From Paenibacillus elgii NBRC 100335 (GTDB lineage: Bacteria; Bacillota; Bacilli; Paenibacillales; NBRC-103111), in NCBI RefSeq assembly GCF_004000865.1, contig NZ_BIMB01000033.1, positions 1 to 64,000 of the forward strand: 64,000 bases of DNA. Direction: 5' to 3'. This document shows, in pieces, positions 44,500 through 51,616 of the stretch (position 1 is its first letter; each line of letters starts with the position of its first letter). The notes below the pieces were generated by a model. The model was not told the DNA's origin, did not search any database, and saw only the letters and a program-made list of their open reading frames with translations. A program made the translations under genes and the position numbers.

Positions 44500-45204
44500 A
44501 TGACGATGGAAATGATCATGAAGCTTGGTCTTGCCCTATTGTTCGGATTATTGATCGGCATTGACAGACAAATTAAACAGAAGCAGCTGGGGCTAAGGCC
44601 CAGCATGGTCATCTGTATTGCAAGCTGTCTGGTGACGATCGTATCGATCGAAGCGTTCGGCAAGTTCGGCGGCCCCAATCACCCGAATATGGACCCGATG
44701 CGGCTTGCGGCGCAAATTGTGAGCGGGGTCGGCTTCATCGGAGCCGGCGTTATTTTGCGCAGAAGCAACGAGGTCATCTCCGGGCTCACTTCCGCGGCGC
44801 TCGTCTGGTCGGCGTCGGGGCTCGGCATCACGATAGGGGCGGGCTTTTATCTGGAAGCGGCCTGTGCGGTCGTTCTTTTGATGGCCGCGGTGAATGTCGT
44901 TCCGTTTCTGATCAAAACGGTCGGCCCCGCCAAGCTGAGCCGGCACGAAGTGGCCGTTCGGATCGTGGTGGAGTCGAATACCCGCATGACCGAGCTGCTC
45001 CAAAGGATCGAGCGCAAAGGAACAAGCGGATATTCCCACAAGGAGGAATATCAAATCCGGCATTTTAAGCTTAAAGATATCGATGAAGATCGCCAGCGGA
45101 TGGACTTCGTACTCTCGGTGCCGGAAGAACAATATACGACGGAAATTTATTATTACATCAAGAAGATCGATCATGTGCTCAGCGTTGAAATTGAAAATCT
45201 GTAA
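44500..45204 (+). CDS. MgtC/SapB-family membrane protein
   Basis: 234 aa. Four or five TM helices in the first 145 residues carry the family motifs GLALLFGLLIGIDRQIKQKQ and SGVGFIGAGVILRRSNEVISG then LTSAALVWSASGLGI. A C-terminal ACT-like cytoplasmic domain (about 150-234) follows. MgtC-type proteins help survival at low Mg2+ and interact with the F-ATPase in Gram-negatives; the role in Bacillota is less clear. The ATG at 44500 with GAGGTGATAAAG is chosen. It is the first gene after the M-box leader and 18 bp before the MgtE-like gene. Confidence 0.9.
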   Translation: MTMEMIMKLGLALLFGLLIGIDRQIKQKQLGLRPSMVICIASCLVTIVSIEAFGKFGGPNHPNMDPMRLAAQIVSGVGFIGAGVILRRSNEVISGLTSAALVWSASGLGITIGAGFYLEAACAVVLLMAAVNVVPFLIKTVGPAKLSRHEVAVRIVVESNTRMTELLQRIERKGTSGYSHKEEYQIRHFKLKDIDEDRQRMDFVLSVPEEQYTTEIYYYIKKIDHVLSVEIENL

Positions 45205-45222
45205 AAGGGAGGAGGGGCTCTC

Positions 45223-45996
45223 ATGTTCAAACTGGATCAATACAAATTCAAGGAAGAATATACGTACTACATGCTTCAGGCGTTAAAGGTGGGGAAGAAG
45301 GAGGCGTTCCGCAAAGATTTTCTAAATCTGCATCCGACCGATCAGATGCAATTTTTCGTCGAATTGGACGAAGCCCGACGGTCGCGGGTGTACGCTTTCC
45401 TGTCTCCGGAAGAGTTCGGGGAAATTTTCGGCGAGCTGGACCCCTTTATGCAGAAAACATGCATCGCGGAGCTGGATCGCCATTACGCGATTGAGATGCT
45501 GAACGAGCTGCCCTCCGACGATGCGGCCGATTTCTTCGGTCTGCTGTCCGATAAGGAAGCCGATTTTTTTCTGGATCGCATGGAAAAAGACGAAGCCGAC
45601 GATATCAAGCAACTGCTGACGTATAAACAAGGTTCGGCAGGCGCTTTGATGACGACCGACGTTGTAACCGTAACCGGATCGGACTCCGTTGCTGATGTCC
45701 TATACCGTCTGCGGCACAGCGAATCCGATGCGGAGACGATTTATTATTTGTACGTCACGGATACGGGCAATCGGTTGACAGGTGTCGTCACTCTGCGGGA
45801 GCTGATCGCTTCCGATCCGCAGCGCCGCATGGACGAGATTATGAACCCGCAGTGGATCTCCGTATCCGCCGATACCGGACAAAGCGAGGTGCTTCAAATC
45901 ATCCGCAAATACGGGCTCTTGGCGGTGCCGGTCGTTACGTACAAAGGCACGCTCCTTGGAATCGTTACTTTTGACGACGTGCTATTTAATTTGTAG
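45223..45996 (+). CDS. MgtE cytosolic regulatory domain without the channel domain
   Basis: 257 aa. It contains an MgtE N domain (about 30-130; LPSDDAADFFGLLSDKEADF) and a pair of CBS domains (about 135-257; AGALMTTDVVTVTGSDSVAD, ending LLGIVTFDDVLFNL). The roughly 170-residue five-helix pore domain that follows in MgtE transporters is absent. The gene ends with a clean stop and no remnant of the pore downstream. In full MgtE these domains sense cytosolic Mg2+. Here it may act in trans on the MgtC/SapB protein. GGGAGGAGG precedes the ATG. Confidence 0.9.
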   Translation: MFKLDQYKFKEEYTYYMLQALKVGKKEAFRKDFLNLHPTDQMQFFVELDEARRSRVYAFLSPEEFGEIFGELDPFMQKTCIAELDRHYAIEMLNELPSDDAADFFGLLSDKEADFFLDRMEKDEADDIKQLLTYKQGSAGALMTTDVVTVTGSDSVADVLYRLRHSESDAETIYYLYVTDTGNRLTGVVTLRELIASDPQRRMDEIMNPQWISVSADTGQSEVLQIIRKYGLLAVPVVTYKGTLLGIVTFDDVLFNL

Positions 45997-46026
45997 ACCC
46001 ATGCGATTAGAGGAGTTGTTCTATGT

Positions 46027-47121
46027 ATGAACACGACCAAACGAGGCCGGCCCGATTTTCTTATGCTCTTTTTGACCGTTCTACTGGTTGCCATCGGACT
46101 GGTCATGGTATTCAGCTCCAGTGCCATGACTTCGTCCATCAAGTACCATAGCATGTGGTATTTTGAACTGAGGCAAGTAACGTGGGCTTCCGCAGGATTA
46201 TTTTTTCTTTTCTTTTTTATGAATATACGGTACCAAAAGCTAAAGAAATGGTTTCGCCCGCTTTTTCTGCTCACGGTTGTATTGCTCGTGCTGGTCCTTA
46301 TTGTGGGAACGAAGGTGAACGGACATAAAAGCTGGTTCGGCATCGGATCGCTTGGCATGCAGCCTACGGAATTGGCCAAGCTGAGTCTCGTTTTGTATTT
46401 GGCGGCGCTGATCGAAAAAAAGGGCGACCGTTTTCAAAATTTTAAAGAAGGCTTGGCGCCCGTTCTGCTCATTGTCGGGTTCATCGCCGGATTGATTATG
46501 CTGCAGCCGGATATCGGCTCGAACATTATTATTGTTTCCGCATCCGTGATCATAATGATCGTAGGCGGAGCCAACAGGAAGCATCTGTTGCTTGTCGCCT
46601 TATGCGCGGTGCCGGTCGGTATGGTGATCGTGATGGCCAAAAGTTACCGGATTCAAAGATTGACCTCGTTCATGGACCCCTGGAGCGATACGCAAAACTC
46701 CTCCTACCAGCTGGTCCAGTCTTTATATGCTTTTGGCCATGGCGGTCTCACCGGCTCCGGTTTCGGGCAGGGCATTCAAAAGCTGTTCTATTTGCCCGAA
46801 GCGCATACGGATTTTATTTTTTCCACGATCGGCGAAGAGTTCGGCTTTATTGGATGCGCCTTGTTTTTGCTGATTTACTTGGCTTTTCTATGGAGGGGCC
46901 TCATTATCGCTTTGCGGAGTCCCGACCTGTTCAGTACCCTGTGCGGTATCGGGATTGTCTCGACGATCGGGATTCAGGCGCTGATCAATCTGGGGGGAGT
47001 TACCGGAAGCATCCCGATCACGGGAGTGCCTCTTCCTTTCATTAGTTACGGCGGTTCGTCGCTGCTGCTGTGCATGGTTAGCATCGGAGTTTTACTAAGC
47101 ATCTCAAGAGAAAGGGGCTGA
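46027..47121 (+). CDS. SEDS-family peptidoglycan glycosyltransferase (FtsW/SpoVE-like)
   Basis: 364 aa, about ten TM helices. SEDS signatures: AMTSSIKYHSMWYFELRQV, GMQPTELAKLSLVLYLAALI, MLQPDIGSN and the C-terminal ITGVPLPFISYGGSSLL. SEDS proteins polymerise lipid II with a partner class B PBP (not in the window). AGAGGAG upstream of the ATG. It is followed seven bases later by a second SEDS gene. FtsW versus SpoVE cannot be told apart from sequence alone. Confidence 0.93.
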   Translation: MNTTKRGRPDFLMLFLTVLLVAIGLVMVFSSSAMTSSIKYHSMWYFELRQVTWASAGLFFLFFFMNIRYQKLKKWFRPLFLLTVVLLVLVLIVGTKVNGHKSWFGIGSLGMQPTELAKLSLVLYLAALIEKKGDRFQNFKEGLAPVLLIVGFIAGLIMLQPDIGSNIIIVSASVIIMIVGGANRKHLLLVALCAVPVGMVIVMAKSYRIQRLTSFMDPWSDTQNSSYQLVQSLYAFGHGGLTGSGFGQGIQKLFYLPEAHTDFIFSTIGEEFGFIGCALFLLIYLAFLWRGLIIALRSPDLFSTLCGIGIVSTIGIQALINLGGVTGSIPITGVPLPFISYGGSSLLLCMVSIGVLLSISRERG

Positions 47122-47127
47122 CCTCTC

Positions 47128-48258
47128 TTGTTCTTCGGTATTATCGATAGACTGAAGCGGCTCGACAGCGCCATTATTTTTATTCTTCTTTGTTTCGCGG
47201 CCATTAGCACGCTTGTGATTTACAGCGCGACCTCGGGAACGAAATACGACGGGCTTCATCTTCATAATATAGTGATGTTTGCGGTCATGCTGATTGTCAT
47301 GCTTGGCCTTTCCTGCATGGATTACCGCTTCCTGGTCCGCCGTCTTTCTGTGATTTTATACGGATTGGGCATCGTTCTTCTTCTTGTCGTCATGTTCAAG
47401 GGAATGACCATTAACGGATCGAAGCGTTGGATCGATCTCGGCGTCATGCAATTTCAACCGTCCGAATTGGCGAAGATTTTTGTCATCTTGCTGCTGGCCC
47501 GCATCCTGGAACAACGCAACGGCGAGCCGCTTCGCTTCTTTCGCGATCTTCTCCCTCTGGGGCTGATCACTGGCGTCCCGTTCTTGATCATCCTGGAGCA
47601 GCCGGATTTGGGGACGTCCATCGTGTTTATTTGTATCTTTATCGGCATGCTGTGGATCGGGAATGTGCGTATGACGCATGCGCTCAGCGGTTTCTTCGGC
47701 ATCGCCGCCATCATCGGGGGGATGTACTGGCTGTATTCCGCCAATTTCGGGTTGTTTTCCAAGATTGTCAAACCGCATCAGCTTAGCCGCATTCAAACGT
47801 TTTTGGACCCGACCAGCGATCCTGACAAAAGCTGGCACGTGCTGAACTCCATCCGGGCCGTAGGCGCCGGACAAATGTTCGGCGAAGGGTTTAAGCATGG
47901 TCAGCTGGTTCAAAAAGGCTACATTCCTTACGACTATGCCGACTCGATCTATGTGGTGATCGGGGAAGAGTTCGGCTTCATCGGCTCGGCCGTCTTGCTG
48001 CTTCTTTATTTTGTGCTGATTTACCGGATGATCAAAATCGTGCTGACCTGCCCGGACCTCAGCGGCCGGTATCTTATCGTCGGAGTGATCTCGATGTTTA
48101 CGCTGCAGATTTTCGAGAACATTGCGATGCATACGGGAATGATGCCTTTGACGGGGATTGCGCTTCCATTCATTAGTTATGGCGGCAGCTCGCTGATGAC
48201 CAACATGATTTCGATGGGACTCGTGCTGAGCGTTAAGGCGCATAGCGAAGCGGGATAG
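47128..48258 (+). CDS. SEDS-family peptidoglycan glycosyltransferase (RodA-like)
   Basis: 376 aa, ten TM helices. MQFQPSELAKIFVILLLARI, LEQPDLGTS, QKGYIPYDYADSIYVVIGEE and LTGIALPFISYGGSSLM are SEDS signatures. The longer loop DPTSDPDKSWHVLNSIRAVG is more RodA-like than the previous gene. It starts at a TTG seven bases after the upstream stop, with AAAGGGG as ribosome site. A tandem RodA/FtsW pair occurs in several Paenibacillaceae. It elongates wall glycan. The palindromic element B starts four bases after the stop. Confidence 0.92.
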   Translation: MFFGIIDRLKRLDSAIIFILLCFAAISTLVIYSATSGTKYDGLHLHNIVMFAVMLIVMLGLSCMDYRFLVRRLSVILYGLGIVLLLVVMFKGMTINGSKRWIDLGVMQFQPSELAKIFVILLLARILEQRNGEPLRFFRDLLPLGLITGVPFLIILEQPDLGTSIVFICIFIGMLWIGNVRMTHALSGFFGIAAIIGGMYWLYSANFGLFSKIVKPHQLSRIQTFLDPTSDPDKSWHVLNSIRAVGAGQMFGEGFKHGQLVQKGYIPYDYADSIYVVIGEEFGFIGSAVLLLLYFVLIYRMIKIVLTCPDLSGRYLIVGVISMFTLQIFENIAMHTGMMPLTGIALPFISYGGSSLMTNMISMGLVLSVKAHSEAG

Positions 48259-48261
48259 GGG

Positions 48262-48464
48262 GTCGAGAAAGTGGTCAGGGAGCACTACAGGTAGTACGAG
48301 GGGGTGGGGTATACACTTCCGGTCGCTCTTGTCCGCAGAAAATTTTGATTTGAAGCCGCTTTGCAGCGGATATTTTCCGCGGACAAAGGCGAACGCTATC
48401 GCTCCTCCAGTGCATACCCCACCTCCGTATGTTTCTCTGTATTAGTGAAGACCACTTTCTCGAC
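48262..48464. repeat. 203-bp imperfect palindromic element, copy B
   Basis: Outer arms GTCGAGAAAGTGGTC (48262-48276) and GACCACTTTCTCGAC (48450-48464) are perfect complements. The core GGTGGGGTATA (48303-48313) faces CATACCCCACC (48413-48423). Inner arms CTTGTCCGCAGAAAAT and ATTTTCCGCGGACAAAG pair, closing on a small hairpin CCGCTTTGCAGCGG. CGCTCTTG and CAAAGGCGAACG match copy A at 13649-13850. It lies between convergent genes (RodA-like and ohrR), as copy A does. Confidence 0.8.
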
Positions 48465-48500
48465 AAGCCCAGGCATCTCATGGCGAGATGCCTTTTTGCG

Positions 48501-48959
48501 TTACTCCCCGGCAACCGTGCCGTTCAGCTCATGAATATGAGCCATCATGGCTTTAACCTGCCGGTTCAGTTCGGCCAGCTGCTCGAGCGTCATGCCGCTG
48601 GAGGCGAACAGCGCTTGCGGAATACAGACTGCTTTGTGCTGAAGCGCCAAGCCTTTGTCCGCGATCCGGACGATCACGACGCGCTCGTCCTCGCTGGAAC
48701 GCTTCCTTTGCACTAGTCCGGCCGCTTCCATCCGCTTCAGCATCGGTGTCAAGGTTCCCGAGTCGAGATCGAGGATTTCGCTGAGCTCCTTGACCGTGCT
48801 CTCTTCCTTTTCCCACAAAACCAATAACACAAGATATTGAGGATAGGTCAATCCCAGCTCATCGAGCAGCGGGCGGTACATTCGCGAAATCGCTCTCGAA
48901 CAGGCGTACAGGCTAAAGCATAGCTGATTGTCGAGTTTCAAATATTCATTGTGGCTCAT
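48501..48959 (-). CDS. ohrR: OhrR-type organic-peroxide-sensing MarR regulator
   Basis: 152 aa. A MarR winged helix (about 35-110) has STVKELSEILDLDSGTLTPM then LKRMEAAGLVQRKRS. The N-terminal LDNQLCFSLYACSRAI carries the reactive Cys (Cys14) conserved in OhrR, and GLTYPQYLVLLVLWE is an OhrR hallmark. Oxidation of this Cys by organic hydroperoxides releases DNA. The usual partner, ohr peroxidase, is not visible nearby. Inverted repeats upstream suggest autoregulation. The ATG at 48959 has GGTTCCTCC-complementary AAGGTTCC rather than a strong ribosome site. Confidence 0.88.
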   Translation of the reverse strand: MSHNEYLKLDNQLCFSLYACSRAISRMYRPLLDELGLTYPQYLVLLVLWEKEESTVKELSEILDLDSGTLTPMLKRMEAAGLVQRKRSSEDERVVIVRIADKGLALQHKAVCIPQALFASSGMTLEQLAELNRQVKAMMAHIHELNGTVAGE

Positions 48960-49005
48960 TGGAGGAACCTTCTTTCCTCAATCCTGTTCGTCTCGGAAGG
49001 ATTGA

Positions 49006-49029
49006 TTGTGCACAAGTTAATTTGCACAA
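49006..49029 (-). promoter_or_regulatory. OhrR operator candidate
   Basis: Inverted repeat TTGTGCA (49006-49012) and TGCACAA (49023-49029). On the minus strand it follows a TATAAT at about 49031-49036, so it covers the start site of the ohrR transcript. Confidence 0.65.
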
Positions 49030-49151
49030 AATTATATCATGCTCTCCTCATCCCCAACAAGTCCGCGAGATAGACCAAAAAGGCTCCGTCGCTGCGCATT
49101 TCGTGCGACACAGCGTAAGAGCCCGGAAAGATAAGAAAAGGAAGGCGAGAA

Positions 49152-49361
49152 TCAATTCACATGGAAAGCGGCGCCAACCGCAGCCTTTTGTTCCAGACCC
49201 CATGGGGAGTGGGAGACGGCCATCCACATTCGGCGGAAAGCGGGATCGGTTGAACGTCTATGGATTTCTTCTAGCAGCAGATCGATAAATTCGGGATCGA
49301 GCTGAAGGCGGACCGCATCCATGTAGCATTGAATGAGCCAATCGTTTTTGAGCGTGCGCAT
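49152..49361 (-). CDS. sda: Sporulation histidine kinase inhibitor Sda, copy 2
   Basis: 69 aa. Residues 1-45 (MRTLKNDWLIQCYMDAVRLQ, then LDPEFIDLLLEEIHRRS) form the Sda helical hairpin and closely match copy 1. A 24-residue C-terminal tail with SPWGLEQKAAVGAAFHVN exceeds the usual Sda length. GGAGG lies 7 bases before the ATG. Sda inhibits sporulation kinases during replication stress. Having two paralogs 5.6 kb apart suggests partial division of labour or dosage. Confidence 0.85.
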   Translation of the reverse strand: MRTLKNDWLIQCYMDAVRLQLDPEFIDLLLEEIHRRSTDPAFRRMWMAVSHSPWGLEQKAAVGAAFHVN

Positions 49362-49420
49362 CGGTTATCCTCCATCCTTGGGATTCGTTGTTGTCGGTTA
49401 TCCCAAATCCCTGATTGAAA

Positions 49421-49478
49421 TTCCATAATTGTATTAAAATTGTAGTATTCATGGTGGCAAATCGCATCACATTTTGTT
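49421..49478 (-). promoter_or_regulatory. Conserved 58-bp region upstream of sda copy 2
   Basis: Gap-free match to the region upstream of copy 1 (43759-43816); best blocks TTCCATA, TAAAAT, TAGTATT and GCATCACATTTTGTT on the plus strand. It lies 60 bp before the start codon, 37 bp farther than in copy 1. Confidence 0.65.
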
Positions 49479-49627
49479 GTTTATTGAATGCAAAAATTGT
49501 TGCATCATATCGAAAAAGGGCGCAAATTGGCTTTTGGAGGCTGCGACTCGGGCAAAGCAGGCATGTTCCGCCCCTTAGCCGCATATCTAAAAGATATAAG
49601 ACAACCTGTCTGCTAAGGGGGGATACG

Positions 49628-50047
49628 GTGCTGCAGCGAACCATGAATATCGTTAGCAAGAAATCGGTATGGATTTCAGTCGTCGCGCTCTTGAATATTT
49701 TGCTGGCTTTGCTTATTATGGTTGACAAGAAAAACAGCTTTTCTTTTTGGTCTGACGGCGCTATGAGTTTATTGGGCAAGGTTGAGGTCGGAGGCGAACC
49801 GGCTATCGCGACCGGGGCATTCTCCGCTTCCGGTTCCTCCGTAAATGGAGCCAAGCAATACTCGGTATTCACGCAGTGGAAATTAGCCGACCGGTATCAG
49901 GACGGAAGTTACATGGTGGAAGCTTACCGGCAATACGAAATTTATAAAGATAAGAACGGCAAGACGGTCAAAACCGTGCCGACCGAAAACTTCAACTACA
50001 TCCGCTATTGTCCCGGGTGCGAGGTAAAGGTGCTGCCTGGGGAATGA
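49628..50047 (+). CDS. Uncharacterised single-pass membrane protein
   Basis: 139 aa. One N-terminal TM helix (about 13-30, VWISVVALLNILLALLIMV) and an extracellular domain of about 105 residues with a CPGC pair near the C-terminus (YCPGCEVKV). The GTG at 49628 with GGGGGGATAC upstream is chosen; an ATG lies 5 codons later. It stands 28 bp before the RNA ligase gene on the same strand. No family recognised. Confidence 0.65.
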   Translation: MLQRTMNIVSKKSVWISVVALLNILLALLIMVDKKNSFSFWSDGAMSLLGKVEVGGEPAIATGAFSASGSSVNGAKQYSVFTQWKLADRYQDGSYMVEAYRQYEIYKDKNGKTVKTVPTENFNYIRYCPGCEVKVLPGE

Positions 50048-50075
50048 AGCATGATATTCAGGGGGATAACCATTC

Positions 50076-50849
50076 ATGGATTTAAAGAAAATGAACTCTT
50101 TGACGAAGTATCCGAGCATTCTTACCTATCATCAACTGGGGGAGAGAGGCCGTTTAACTGAAGAATTATCGGAAGGCAGAGGCTTCTCCGATTCCGACGA
50201 TGTTTTTGTTTATGAAAAAGTGGACGGAGAGAACGCCAGGATCATTTTATTCAAAAATGGGAATGACATCGATTATCTCATCGGCTCCAGAGAGGAGCTG
50301 TTGTTCGCCAAAGGGGACAGAATAGGCAACCCTTACGGGAATATTGCCGAGTTTCTTCGGCCGTTGGCCGATCAATTAATTCACCGGATTTGTGCTGACG
50401 AGGATTGGGCATTGACCGTCATCTATCAGGAGTCGTACGGAGGAAAGACGAAAGCAGCTAAAAATTACACGGAAAATAAGACGCAAGCGTATAGAGTTTT
50501 TGACGTGTTTTCACTGGATAAGAAGGAGTTGGAGCATCTTCTTGAACTGCCGCAAGAAAAAATAGCGGAATGGCGCGATCATGGAAAGCAGCCTTTTTAT
50601 CATGAAGCCGAGAAACTCAAGTTTATTAAAACGATGGAGCTGGAATATGCGCCGCTGCTGACTAGCGTGAAGGGCTCTGCTTTTCCGCAGTCGTTGGAAG
50701 AGACGTTTTCTTTTTTGAAGCAGTTTGAACAGACCCAAGTCGGGATCGATGCCAGAGGCAAGTCCGAAGGCATTATCGTTCGCACCTCGGACCGCAAGCA
50801 GATTAGAAAAATCCGCTTTGAGGATTACGAAAGAACGTTTAGAAAGTGA
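50076..50849 (+). CDS. RNA ligase family protein (nucleotidyltransferase fold)
   Basis: 257 aa. Covalent nucleotidyltransferase motifs: motif I EKVDG with the AMP-accepting Lys48 (in VYEKVDGENARI), motif III region IYQESYGGKTK, motif IV SEGIIVRT and motif V KQIRKIRFEDY. It seals 3'-OH/5'-phosphate RNA ends with ATP; size matches compact Rnl2-like enzymes without accessory domains. The ATG has GGGGGAT upstream. No RNA-end-healing kinase/phosphatase is nearby. Its last 265 bp recur at 53815-54083. It is followed 15 bp later by an unknown gene. Confidence 0.88.
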   Translation: MDLKKMNSLTKYPSILTYHQLGERGRLTEELSEGRGFSDSDDVFVYEKVDGENARIILFKNGNDIDYLIGSREELLFAKGDRIGNPYGNIAEFLRPLADQLIHRICADEDWALTVIYQESYGGKTKAAKNYTENKTQAYRVFDVFSLDKKELEHLLELPQEKIAEWRDHGKQPFYHEAEKLKFIKTMELEYAPLLTSVKGSAFPQSLEETFSFLKQFEQTQVGIDARGKSEGIIVRTSDRKQIRKIRFEDYERTFRK

Positions 50850-50864
50850 GCTGCGCGCACCCAT

Positions 50865-51449
50865 ATGTCTGAACAGATCCCCGATTATTTCAAATACAAC
50901 AAGGAAAACAACGATAAATACAGCAAGAAAAAGCACTATGAACTCGCGGCTATCGAGAAGGACTGGCCGTTTATTCCCGAAACATACGGGTATCATCCTG
51001 TTGATCATTTTACGGGATGCTGGAGAGGTTTCCATTGTTTATACGAAATGGATGATCTACAGCTTCTTCTCAAGTCTTTTTTCGTAACTCTGGATTGTTC
51101 GGTTGTTAGCCCTCCTGACTTGAATGGTGTTGCGGGAAAGAAGGGTTACGGCGGTTTTTGGGAATACAAGCAGGTGAATCTGCCCCTCGGTTATTCGGGA
51201 GGCATTATTTTATGCGCTGACGTCGTAGGTCCCGAGGATTGGTGTAGCGATTATGAACGTACGCATCATTTCCGGGATGTTATGGAGTTACGGTTTGAAA
51301 ACGGCGTTCTGACAAGTAAAACAGACCACAGCGACACGATGAAAGAGATTAGGGGCTTCACGGATTTAAGCTTCCATGAGCAGGAAGAGTTGGTGGCTGA
51401 CTATTTTTCGCTGTATTCGAACAGGTGGATAAATTATTTCAAGCTATGA
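50865..51449 (+). CDS. Uncharacterised protein coupled to RNA ligase
   Basis: 194 aa, soluble, acidic, rich in aromatic residues (YHPVDHFTGCWRGFHCLYEM, CADVVGPEDWCSDYERTHHF). No family recognised; the look is that of small immunity-type or SMI1-like proteins but no motif confirms this. No strong ribosome site, so translation is probably coupled to the RNA ligase 15 bp upstream. The few bases before its ATG (GCGCAC...ATG) reappear before the gene at 54098, which follows the decayed RNA ligase copy. Confidence 0.65.
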   Translation: MSEQIPDYFKYNKENNDKYSKKKHYELAAIEKDWPFIPETYGYHPVDHFTGCWRGFHCLYEMDDLQLLLKSFFVTLDCSVVSPPDLNGVAGKKGYGGFWEYKQVNLPLGYSGGIILCADVVGPEDWCSDYERTHHFRDVMELRFENGVLTSKTDHSDTMKEIRGFTDLSFHEQEELVADYFSLYSNRWINYFKL

Positions 51450-51616
51450 GACGGAAGATCGTCCCTGCCGCAATTAATGCGAACAAGGGACGATTTTTTA
51501 CGTTGCTCCACGAATTGAGCAGCCAAGCTCGCTCTTTCTCCAAAAATTTCTTAATGTCGGATCCAATCGGGCCGCTTTTTGTCTGGCTCCTGTCGTTCCA
51601 GCCGGACGGATTTCGC

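Noticed and set aside
49370-49405. TTATCC-like strings upstream of sda copy 2 as DnaA boxes
   Set aside because: They match the DnaA box poorly (7 of 9 at best) and are not shared with the region upstream of copy 1.
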